A stretch of DNA of 64,000 nucleotides, taken from assembly GCA_964606085.1 (NCBI GenBank), contig CAZSFD010000007.1, positions 1 to 64,000 of the forward strand, written 5' to 3'. Positions 47,552 to 55,234 of this stretch are shown here, in pieces. Source of the DNA: CAIQJJ01 sp964606085 (lineage in GTDB: Bacteria > Chloroflexota > Anaerolineae > Anaerolineales > UBA4823). The notes beneath the pieces were generated by a model. It saw only the letters and a list, made by a program, of their open reading frames with translations. It ran no database searches and was not told where the DNA came from. Every line of letters starts with the position of its first letter. Position 1 is the first letter of the stretch. Made by a program: the position numbers and the translations under genes.

Positions 47552-48529
47552 ATGGTGAAATTGAAGCCAGTGCGCGCCTGGTTGGTTTTGCCCCTGCTGA
47601 TGGGGCTTGCGGCCTGTGCGCCAGGCTTAATCGCTACGCCAACGGTAAATTCCCCGATCACCCGGCAAGCCAACCTCACACCTACTTCGCCACCAACAAC
47701 CATAACACCCACCCTCGCCTCAACTTACAGGGTCAGTGCTACGCCGGACGTGTCCCGCTCACACACCCCATCCACCACGGTCACGCCCGCTTTGCCCCCC
47801 ACGCCCACCCGCGCAGCCTGCCTCGACCAGGGCGGACAGATGCAGGTGGCCCAAGTCGAAACCGACCTCCTGCCCCACCCGCTCGATTACCGCATCTACA
47901 CGCCCCCCTGTTACACCCAACACACCACCACCCGTTACCCGGTGCTTTACCTCATCCACGGCCAATCCTTCGATGATTCGCAATGGGAGCGCCTCGGCAT
48001 GGGCCAAGCCGCCGACCGCCTGATCGCCGCCGGCGAAATCGCCCCGCTGATCATCGTCATGCCGCGCGACCGCTTCTGGACGCAGCCCAGCCAGGATCGC
48101 TTCGGCGACGCCATGATGGAAGTGCTGATCCCGCTCGTAGACGAAACCTATCGCACCCGACCCGAACGTGAGCAGCGCGCCATTGGCGGCCTGTCGCGCG
48201 GCGGCTCGTGGGCGCTGCACCTCGGCACACGCTATTGGCAATCTTTCTCGGCCATCGGTGCCCACAGCGCCGCCATTTTCTGGGAAGACGCCCCCACCAT
48301 ACGCGGCTGGCTCGAAGCCATCCCGCCCGATCAGATGCCGCGCATCTACCTCGATGTGAGCAGCAACGACCGCCCCGAAATCAGCGAGTCCGCCCTCGGC
48401 ATCGAACGCACCCTCACCCGCCTGGGCATCGCCCACGAGTTTTACCTTTTCCAGGGCTACCACGAGGAAGCCTATTGGAGCGCCCATGTGGAGCAGTACC
48501 TTCGCTGGTATGCGGCAGAATGGAAGTAA
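47552..48529 (+). CDS. Lipoprotein esterase (alpha/beta hydrolase, esterase D-like)
   Basis: 325-aa secreted lipoprotein. The signal peptide ends in the lipobox G-L-A-A-C (cysteine about residue 22), followed by a Thr/Pro-rich linker of about 60 residues. The hydrolase domain has Y-P-V-L-Y-L-I-H-G, nucleophile elbow G-G-L-S-R-G-G (about 212) and a terminal histidine in Q-G-Y-H-E-E-A-Y-W. The fold is that of putative esterases (PF00756-type). The substrate is unknown. It starts 4 nt after the nuclease gene but has host-like GC content, so it is probably not part of that module. Confidence 0.85.
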   Translation: MVKLKPVRAWLVLPLLMGLAACAPGLIATPTVNSPITRQANLTPTSPPTTITPTLASTYRVSATPDVSRSHTPSTTVTPALPPTPTRAACLDQGGQMQVAQVETDLLPHPLDYRIYTPPCYTQHTTTRYPVLYLIHGQSFDDSQWERLGMGQAADRLIAAGEIAPLIIVMPRDRFWTQPSQDRFGDAMMEVLIPLVDETYRTRPEREQRAIGGLSRGGSWALHLGTRYWQSFSAIGAHSAAIFWEDAPTIRGWLEAIPPDQMPRIYLDVSSNDRPEISESALGIERTLTRLGIAHEFYLFQGYHEEAYWSAHVEQYLRWYAAEWK

Positions 48530-48540
48530 ATCAAAAAAGG

Positions 48541-48546
48541 TATAAT
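48541..48546 (+). promoter_or_regulatory. TATAAT -10 box for gatCA, probably leaderless
   Basis: Perfect TATAAT ends 7 nt before ATG 48554; no Shine-Dalgarno. Confidence 0.6.
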
Positions 48547-48553
48547 CGCCCCC

Positions 48554-48838
48554 ATGACCACCATCACCCCCTCCCAAGTCCAACACATTGCCCACCTGGC
48601 ACGCCTCGAATTGACCGAAGATGAAGTGGCCCAGTACAGCCAGCAGCTTTCGGCCATCCTCGAACACTTTTCGCGCCTGCAAACGCTCGATGTCAGCGCC
48701 ACCGCGGCCAGTGACTCTTTGCCGCCAACGCCCCTGCGCCCAGATGTCGCTCGCCCCAGCCTGCCCCGCCAGGCCATCCTGCGCAACGCCCCCGCCGTCG
48801 AAGGCGAACAGTTCCGCGTGCCACCGGTGTTTGAATGA
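48554..48838 (+). CDS. gatC: Aspartyl/glutamyl-tRNA amidotransferase subunit C
   Basis: 94-aa GatC. I-A-H-L-A-R-L-E-L-T-E-D-E-V (about residues 12-25) and S-A-I-L-E-H-F-S-R-L-Q-T-L-D-V are diagnostic; P-L-R-P-D follows. GatC stabilises GatA and GatB, which convert Glu-tRNA-Gln and Asp-tRNA-Asn. It overlaps gatA by 4 bp (ATGA). gatB is not in the window. Confidence 0.95.
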   Translation: MTTITPSQVQHIAHLARLELTEDEVAQYSQQLSAILEHFSRLQTLDVSATAASDSLPPTPLRPDVARPSLPRQAILRNAPAVEGEQFRVPPVFE

Positions 48839-50295
48839 TGACCCTCACCGCCTCCATCACATCCCTCCGCCGCGGCGAAATTTCCAGCCGCGAATTGACC
48901 CAGGCCAGCCTGGATCAGATCGAGCGCCGCGACCCATCGCTGCATGCCTTTCTCAACGTGGCCGCCGAAAGCGCCCTGGCCCAGGCAGATGAAGCCGACC
49001 GCCAATTGGCCGCCTGGCGCGCAGACCCCACCGGCGAACTGCCGCCCTTGCTCGGCGTGCCGCTGGCGGTCAAGGATGTCATCTGCGTCAAAGACCTGCC
49101 CTGCACTTGCGGCTCGCGCATCCTCGAGAACTTTGTGCCGCCCTATGATGCCACCGCAGTCACCAGGCTGCGCCAGGCCGGGGCCGTGTTCGTTGGCAAG
49201 ACCAACACCGATGAGTTTGCGATGGGTTCTTCCACCGAAAATTCGGCATATGGCGTAACGCACAATCCCTGGGATGTGACCCGCGTCCCCGGCGGTTCGA
49301 GCGGCGGCAGCGCGGCGGCGGTGGCCGCCCGCATGGTGCCCGCCGCCCTCGGCAGCGATACGGGCGGCAGCGTGCGCCAGCCGGCCTCCTTCTGCGGTGT
49401 GACCGGGCTGAAGCCCACCTATGGGCGTGTCTCCCGCTATGGGTTGGTGGCCTACGGTTCATCGCTGGATTGTATCGGCCCGTTGGCGCAAACCGCTGAA
49501 GATGCGGCGCTGCTGCTCTCCGTCATCGCCGGGCGTGACCCGCTGGATATGACCACGCCCAACGTGCCAGTAACGCCGGTTAACCTGTCTAATGCTGCCT
49601 CGCTGGCCGGATTGCGTGTGGGCGTGCCAGAAGAATACTTCATCGCCGGCATTCAGCCCGATGTCGAGGCTGCCGTGCGCCAGGCCATCGGCGTGCTGGA
49701 AAGCCTGGGGGCGCAGGTGATCCCCATTCGCCTGCCACACACCGAGTATGCCGTGCCGGTTTACTACCTCATCGCCCCCGCCGAGGCTTCGGCTAACCTG
49801 GCGCGCTTCGATGGCATCCGCTATGGGCCGCGCGCCGCTGGCGATGGGCTGTGGGATGTCTTCCGCAACACGCGCGGCGAGAAGTTTGGCGCGGAAGTCA
49901 AGCGCCGCATTATGCTCGGCACGTATGCGCTTTCCGCCGGGTATTACGATGCCTACTATGGCCAGGCCCAAAAAGTGCGGGCGCTGATCCAACAAGATTT
50001 TCGCAACGCTTTCGCGCAGGTGGATGTGATCGCCTCGCCGGTGGCCCCCACCACGGCCTTCAAAATCGGCGCGCACGGCGATGACCCGCTGGCGATGTAC
50101 CTCGAAGACGTGTTCACGCTGCCCGCTAACCTGGCCGGCGTGCCGGGCATTTCCTTCCCGGTTGGGTTTGATGCGCTGGGCCTGCCGATTGGGATGCAAC
50201 TCATGGCTGCCCACTTCGGCGAAGATTTGCTGCTGCAAGCGGCGCACGCCTACCAGCAGGTGACCGATTGGCACACAAAAGCGCCTGCGGTCTGA
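48835..50295 (+). CDS. gatA: Aspartyl/glutamyl-tRNA amidotransferase subunit A
   Basis: 486-aa amidase-signature enzyme that releases ammonia from glutamine for GatB. The catalytic lysine is in V-P-L-A-V-K-D-V-I (about residue 79). The Ser-cisSer-Lys site is P-G-G-S-S-G-G-S-A-A-A-V and G-S-D-T-G-G-S-V-R-Q-P-A. The length is normal. It follows gatC by overlap and ends just before a triple-palindrome spacer. Confidence 0.97.
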   Translation: MMTLTASITSLRRGEISSRELTQASLDQIERRDPSLHAFLNVAAESALAQADEADRQLAAWRADPTGELPPLLGVPLAVKDVICVKDLPCTCGSRILENFVPPYDATAVTRLRQAGAVFVGKTNTDEFAMGSSTENSAYGVTHNPWDVTRVPGGSSGGSAAAVAARMVPAALGSDTGGSVRQPASFCGVTGLKPTYGRVSRYGLVAYGSSLDCIGPLAQTAEDAALLLSVIAGRDPLDMTTPNVPVTPVNLSNAASLAGLRVGVPEEYFIAGIQPDVEAAVRQAIGVLESLGAQVIPIRLPHTEYAVPVYYLIAPAEASANLARFDGIRYGPRAAGDGLWDVFRNTRGEKFGAEVKRRIMLGTYALSAGYYDAYYGQAQKVRALIQQDFRNAFAQVDVIASPVAPTTAFKIGAHGDDPLAMYLEDVFTLPANLAGVPGISFPVGFDALGLPIGMQLMAAHFGEDLLLQAAHAYQQVTDWHTKAPAV

Positions 50296-50310
50296 TTGCT
50301 GGCCGCTACT

Positions 50311-50391
50311 GCGTCGGATGAATCCGACGCCTGCTCCTAAAAACCCGCTTAAGCGGGTTTAAATGCGCTCAAACGCCGATTTCAATCGGCG
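50311..50391. repeat. Three consecutive palindromes between gatA and the HD-GYP gene
   Basis: GCGTCGGAT/ATCCGACGC (50311-50330), AAACCCGCTTAAGCGGGTTT (50341-50360) and CGCCGATT/AATCGGCG (50374-50391) are each perfect. They form a cluster of hairpins within 81 bp. They could terminate gatCA, but their form is that of dispersed repeats. Confidence 0.9.
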
Positions 50392-50408
50392 GCAAAGGGG
50401 TGTTCACG

Positions 50409-52028
50409 ATGCCCTCGCACTTCTCCATTCCCGAAATTTTGCATCTGCTTGAGCGCGCCAATAACATCGCCAGCACTTCACAGCTCGAAGCGCTGCTCGA
50501 ACGGATGCTCGATTTGATGCTCGAAGTGTGCGCGGCCGATAGCGGCACACTCTACCTGCTCGATGGCGACGAATTGGAGTTTCGCCTGGTACGCGGCAAA
50601 AGCCGCGAACGCCTGCAAGGGCAGCGCATCCCCAAAGAGACCGGCATCGTGGGGGCCACCTTGCGCGAAGGTCACGCCATCGAAGTGACCGACATCGTCA
50701 AAGACCCGCGTTGGGCCGGCGGCCCGGCGGGGACCGATTCGCACAAATTACGCAAGGTCATCTCCTTCCCGCTGTTGTTACGCGGCGAGCCAGTGGGCGT
50801 GGTGCAACTCTTCAACTACGCATGGCCCGAACTGGCCATTGTCCAATTGCTCGGCAACCGCATGGCCTCCGAGCTGGAGCAGGCCCAATTGCTCGAAGCC
50901 AGCCGCGCCTACGGGCAGCGCCTCGAAGCGCTGGTCTCCATCATCCGCGAGATCAGTTCCAGCCTCGACCGCAGCAATATCTTGCAGATGATCATCGAAT
51001 ATGCCTGCCTGCTGCTGCGCGCCGACGTTGGCTCGCTCTTCATGCTGGATGAAGATACCGGCGAACTGGTCATTCAACAGGCGTCTAAAGATCAACAGAC
51101 ACTGCTTTACGGCCTGCGCGTACCGCCTGGCAGGGGCATCATCGGCCACGTCGTGCGAAACGGCAAGACGGTCATCGTCGCCGACGCCTCGCAAGACCCG
51201 CGGCATTATCCCGTCATTGATGAAATCACCGGCTACACCACCCGTTCGCTGATGGCCGTTCCGCTGCGCACGCAGCGCATCAACCTGGGCGCCGAACGCG
51301 GCGATTTCGAGCAGCGCATCATCGGCGGGCTGGAAGTGCTCAACAAAAAAACGGGAGTATTTACCCAGCAAGATGCCCGCCTGTTCGAGACGCTGGCCAA
51401 CCAGGCCGCCACCGTGCTGCAAATTGTGGCGCTCTACCAGAACACCGAAGAACTCTTCCTCGACGTGATCCGCGTCATCTCGGCGGCCATAGATGCCAAA
51501 GACCCCTACACCGAAGGCCACTCGCAGCGCGTCTCCGATTTCGCCGTGGCCGTGGCCCGCGAAATGAACCTGCCCGCCGAAACGCTCCACCACATCCGCA
51601 TTGCCGGGCTGCTGCACGACGTGGGCAAAATTGGCATCCCCGACAATATTTTGAACAAACCCGGCTCGCTGACCGGCGAGGAATATGGCGAAATGAAAAA
51701 ACACCCCGCTATCGGCGCTCACATCATGGGCGGGGTGCGCATGTTGCAAACCGAGTTGGAAGGCATCTCGCAGCATCACGAGCGGCTCAGCGGCGCAGGC
51801 TACCCCCTGGGGCTGAAAAACGTTTCGCTGGTGGGACGCATCATCGCCGTAGCCGACATCTTCGACGCCGCCACCTCCGACCGCCCCTATCACCAGGCCG
51901 CCGATGTGCAAGATGCCTTCGCCCAGTTGATCGATCAGGCTGGCATCCACCTGGACGAAGCCTGCGTTTACGCCCTGATGCGCGCCTACGCCAAAAATGA
52001 TATTCACACCCAAAAGGAAACTCAATGA
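50409..52028 (+). CDS. GAF-GAF-HD-GYP cyclic-di-GMP phosphodiesterase-like protein
   Basis: 539-aa cytoplasmic signalling protein. GAF domains span about residues 20-155 and 175-325. HD-GYP covers about 340-530, with L-L-H-D-V-G-K-I-G-I-P, H-P-x-I-G-A-H-I and H-H-E-R-L-S-G-A-G-Y-P. HD-GYP domains hydrolyse cyclic di-GMP; the ligand of the GAF domains is unknown. ATG 50409 is favoured with AGGGG 8-9 nt upstream; GTG 50400 overlaps that site. It overlaps the peptidase gene by 4 bp. Confidence 0.93.
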   Translation: MPSHFSIPEILHLLERANNIASTSQLEALLERMLDLMLEVCAADSGTLYLLDGDELEFRLVRGKSRERLQGQRIPKETGIVGATLREGHAIEVTDIVKDPRWAGGPAGTDSHKLRKVISFPLLLRGEPVGVVQLFNYAWPELAIVQLLGNRMASELEQAQLLEASRAYGQRLEALVSIIREISSSLDRSNILQMIIEYACLLLRADVGSLFMLDEDTGELVIQQASKDQQTLLYGLRVPPGRGIIGHVVRNGKTVIVADASQDPRHYPVIDEITGYTTRSLMAVPLRTQRINLGAERGDFEQRIIGGLEVLNKKTGVFTQQDARLFETLANQAATVLQIVALYQNTEELFLDVIRVISAAIDAKDPYTEGHSQRVSDFAVAVAREMNLPAETLHHIRIAGLLHDVGKIGIPDNILNKPGSLTGEEYGEMKKHPAIGAHIMGGVRMLQTELEGISQHHERLSGAGYPLGLKNVSLVGRIIAVADIFDAATSDRPYHQAADVQDAFAQLIDQAGIHLDEACVYALMRAYAKNDIHTQKETQ

Positions 52029-53713
52029 CCCTCCCCGCTCTCGCCACCGATTTTATGGACTGGCCCTGGTCGCAGATCGAACCACACGTGGCCGCGCTGC
52101 TCGCCCGCCCGCTTTCCGCCGCCACCGTCAACGATTGGCTGGCCGATTGGTCACACCTGGCAGCCCTGATCTACGAACGCTACCAACGCCTCTACGTCGC
52201 CAGCACCGTCAACACCGCCGACCCCGCCACCGACCGCGCCTACCAGCAATTCCTCGACGAAATCTACCCCCAGGCCCAGGAAGCCGACCAACGCCTGAAA
52301 CAAAAACTGCTCGCCAGCGGCCTGCAACCGGCTGGCTTCGCCATCCCCCTGCGCAACTTGAAAACCGAAGCCGACCTGTTCCGCCAGGCCAATCTGCCCC
52401 TGCTCAGCCAGGAATTACAACTCGCCAACGAATACGACAAAATCAGCGGGGCGCAAACGGTGGATTGGCACGGGGCTGAGTTGACGATCTCACAGCTTGG
52501 CCCCTTCGCCCGCGACCCCCACCGCCCCACACGCGAGACGGCCTGGCGTCGCGCCGCAGAACGCCAGTTGGCCGACCGCCAGGCGTTCAACGACCTGTGG
52601 CAGCGCTTCATGGACGTGCGCTGCCAACTGGCTGCCAACGCCGAACGCCCCGATTACCGCGCCTACCGCTGGCAGCAAATGCTGCGCTTCGATTACACCC
52701 CCGCCGATTGCACCACCTTCCACAACGCCATCGAAAAAGTCGTCGTCCCGGCGGTGCGCAGGTTACACGAAAAGCGCCGCCAGCAGCTTGGCGTGGAGGC
52801 CCTGCGCCCGTGGGATTTGCTCGTAGACCCGCTGTCGCGCCCCGCCCTGCGGCCCTACCAGCACATCGCAGAACTTGAAAACGGCGCCGAGGCCATCTTC
52901 CGCCAGGTAGACCCCGCCCTGGCCGAATACTTCGCCATCATGCGCGGCGAAAACCTGCTCGACCTCGACAATCGCAAGAACAAAGCCCCCGGCGGCTACT
53001 GCACCGATTACCCCGTAGCCAAGCGCGCCTTCATCTTCGCCAACTCGGTTGGCCTGCACGAAGATGTCCAAACCCTGCTGCACGAGGGCGGCCACGCCTT
53101 CCACGCCTTCGAGAGCGCCCCCCTGCCCTATTTCCAGCAGAAACAGGTGCCGCTCGAATTTGCCGAGGTGGCCTCGATGGGCATGGAACTGCTCTCCGCC
53201 CCCTACCTGGCCGGCACCTTCTACACCCCCGAAGATGCCAACCGCGCCCTGGCCGAACACCTGGAAGAGATGCTGTCCTTCTGGCCCTACATGGCCGTGG
53301 TAGATGCCTTCCAGCACTGGGCCTACCAAAACCCCGCCGCCGCCCGCCTCCCCGCCGAATGCGACGCCTGCTGGACATCTCTATGGCAGCGCTTCATGGT
53401 CGGCGTAGATTACAGCGGCTTCGAAGATTGGGTGGCCACCGGCTGGCAGCGCAAACTGCACATTTCGCAGGTGCCGTTTTACTACATCGAATACGGCCTG
53501 GCACAACTGGGCGCGCTGCAAATCTACCGCAACGCCCAGGGCGGCAATGCCGCAGACCAGGCCGGCGCGGTGGCCGCCTACCGCCGGGCGCTCTCCCTCG
53601 GCGGCACGGTCACGCTGCCGGAGATGTACGCCGCGGCGGGGGCGAAGTTTGCTTTTGATGAGCAGACGTTGGGGGAGGTTGTGGGGGTGATCGAGGCGAA
53701 GCTAAACGGGTAG
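52025..53713 (+). CDS. M3-family oligoendopeptidase
   Basis: 562-aa zinc oligopeptidase of the PepF/thimet group. The zinc motif H-E-G-G-H-A-F-H is at about residues 353-360; a downstream glutamate in F-A-E-V-A-S-M-G-M-E provides the third ligand. No signal peptide. It degrades short peptides in the cytoplasm. It is translationally coupled to the HD-GYP gene by ATGA and followed by an 18-bp hairpin. Confidence 0.92.
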   Translation: MTLPALATDFMDWPWSQIEPHVAALLARPLSAATVNDWLADWSHLAALIYERYQRLYVASTVNTADPATDRAYQQFLDEIYPQAQEADQRLKQKLLASGLQPAGFAIPLRNLKTEADLFRQANLPLLSQELQLANEYDKISGAQTVDWHGAELTISQLGPFARDPHRPTRETAWRRAAERQLADRQAFNDLWQRFMDVRCQLAANAERPDYRAYRWQQMLRFDYTPADCTTFHNAIEKVVVPAVRRLHEKRRQQLGVEALRPWDLLVDPLSRPALRPYQHIAELENGAEAIFRQVDPALAEYFAIMRGENLLDLDNRKNKAPGGYCTDYPVAKRAFIFANSVGLHEDVQTLLHEGGHAFHAFESAPLPYFQQKQVPLEFAEVASMGMELLSAPYLAGTFYTPEDANRALAEHLEEMLSFWPYMAVVDAFQHWAYQNPAAARLPAECDACWTSLWQRFMVGVDYSGFEDWVATGWQRKLHISQVPFYYIEYGLAQLGALQIYRNAQGGNAADQAGAVAAYRRALSLGGTVTLPEMYAAAGAKFAFDEQTLGEVVGVIEAKLNG

Positions 53714-53722
53714 CAGGGCGCC

Positions 53723-53763
53723 TGAGCGTGTTCTGCCTGGATATTCCAGGCAGAACACGCTCA
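53723..53763 (+). terminator. 18-bp hairpin after the M3 peptidase gene
   Basis: Arms 53723-53740 and 53746-53763 are perfect with an ATATT loop. No T run follows, so it may be a weak terminator or a repeat. Confidence 0.6.
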
Positions 53764-53836
53764 TAACACGGCTGAGGGGGTTTTCTTCAGCTTGTGATTA
53801 ATTTCACTAATCCTATCCAAATTGTCGCTTATTTGT

Positions 53837-53842
53837 TATAAT
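53837..53842 (+). promoter_or_regulatory. TATAAT -10 box for ndh
   Basis: TATAAT lies about 140 nt upstream of ATG 53982 and opens the palindrome-rich leader. No good -35 box is seen. Confidence 0.5.
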
Positions 53843-53862
53843 TTTCACAATCGAGTTTGGCC

Positions 53863-53961
53863 GGGTGACATCCGCTCCGCGCGGTGTCACCCGCATCGGG
53901 CGCCCCGTGTCCAATCTGACGCGGAGCGTCAACCAGCCTTGACACCGTGGAACGGTGTCAA
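53863..53961 (+). repeat. Three palindromes in the ndh leader
   Basis: GGGTGACA/TGTCACCC (53863-53892), TGACGC-GGA-GCGTCA (53917-53931) and TTGACACCGT-GGA-ACGGTGTCAA (53939-53961) are exact in their arms. The last two share a GGA loop, and TGACAC/GTGTCA words recur. The cluster occupies the region between the -10 box and the ribosome site. Confidence 0.85.
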
Positions 53962-53981
53962 GAGAAGGAATGAGGTATCCC

Positions 53982-55223
53982 ATGTCCACAATCCCACACA
54001 TCGTCATCATTGGCGCTGGTTTTGGCGGGCTGCGCGCCGCCCAGAAGTTGGCCGGGAAGCCCGTGAAGGTCACGCTGATTGACCGGCGCAATTACCACCT
54101 CTTCCAACCCCTGCTCTACCAGGTCGCCACGGCGGGCATCTCACCGCACGAGATCGCCTACCCGGTGCGGGCGGTCTTCCAGAAGGACAAAAATATCGAG
54201 TTTTTGCTGGCCGATGTGGCTGGCGTGGATTTTACCGCCCAAATGGTGCAGACCAGCCGCGGCCCACTGGCTTACGACGCCCTGATCATCGCCGCTGGAG
54301 CCGCCGTCAACTTCTTCGGCAACGACTCGCTGGCGGAGAATGCCTTCACGCTCAAAGATTTGGGCGACGCCATCACCCTGCGTAACCATGTGCTAAACCA
54401 GTTCGAGCAGGCCGCCGGTGAAGATGCCGCCGAACGCTGCCGGGCGCTGCTGAGCTTCGTCATCGTTGGCGGCGGGCCAACCGGCGTTGAGAGCGCCGGA
54501 GCCTTCGCCGAGTTGATCCGCCTGGTGCTGCGCCGCGATTATCCCTGGCTGGATGTGGACGATGTGCGCGTGATCCTGCTCGAAGCAGCCGGCACCATCC
54601 TGCCCGGCTTCCCGGCCAATTTGCAGCAAACGGCGGTGCAAGCGCTGGCCGCCAAGCATGTGGAAGTGCGCCTGAACGCCAAAGTGAGCGCGTATGACGG
54701 GCAAACCGTCACGCTCGAAAACGGCGAGACCATCCCCGCCAACACGCTGCTATGGTCCGCCGGGGTGCGCGCCGCGGCGTTGATCGATCAATTGGGCGTG
54801 GAACAGGCCCGCCTGGGCCGGGTGAAAGTGACCCCCGAACTGAACATCCCCGGCCAGCTCGATGTGTATGTGGTGGGTGATGCCGCCTACCTGGAAAAAG
54901 ATGGCGTTCCCCTGCCGATGATGGTGCCCGTGGCCGTGCAGCAGGCCGAAACCGCCGCCGCCAATATCCTGGCGAGGCTGAACAACCGCCCGGCGAAGGC
55001 GTTCATCTACCGCGACCCCGGCTCACTGGCGACGATTGGCCGCAATTCAGCCGTGGCCCGCCTGGGCAAGATGACCTTCCGCGGTTTTGCCGCCTGGCTG
55101 GTGTGGCTGTTCGTCCACCTGATCAACCTGGTGGGCTTCCGCAATCGGCTGATCGTGCTGATTGATTGGGCGTGGGATTATTTCTTTTACGACCGTGCGG
55201 TGCGCCTGATTACGCGCGAGTGA
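53982..55223 (+). CDS. ndh: Type II NADH dehydrogenase (NDH-2)
   Basis: 413-aa FAD/NAD-dependent oxidoreductase. The FAD-binding Rossmann motif H-I-V-I-I-G-A-G-F-G-G-L-R-A-A lies at residues 6-20, and R-N-Y-H-L-F-Q-P-L-L-Y-Q-V-A is the NDH-2 signature. The second Rossmann motif is F-V-I-V-G-G-G-P-T-G-V-E. A C-terminal amphipathic/hydrophobic region (A-A-W-L-V-W-L-F-V-H-L-I) anchors it to the membrane, where it passes electrons from NADH to quinone. ATG 53982 is preferred over 53955; GAGG lies 10 nt upstream. Confidence 0.92.
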   Translation: MSTIPHIVIIGAGFGGLRAAQKLAGKPVKVTLIDRRNYHLFQPLLYQVATAGISPHEIAYPVRAVFQKDKNIEFLLADVAGVDFTAQMVQTSRGPLAYDALIIAAGAAVNFFGNDSLAENAFTLKDLGDAITLRNHVLNQFEQAAGEDAAERCRALLSFVIVGGGPTGVESAGAFAELIRLVLRRDYPWLDVDDVRVILLEAAGTILPGFPANLQQTAVQALAAKHVEVRLNAKVSAYDGQTVTLENGETIPANTLLWSAGVRAAALIDQLGVEQARLGRVKVTPELNIPGQLDVYVVGDAAYLEKDGVPLPMMVPVAVQQAETAAANILARLNNRPAKAFIYRDPGSLATIGRNSAVARLGKMTFRGFAAWLVWLFVHLINLVGFRNRLIVLIDWAWDYFFYDRAVRLITRE

Positions 55224-55234
55224 CCGATGATGGT

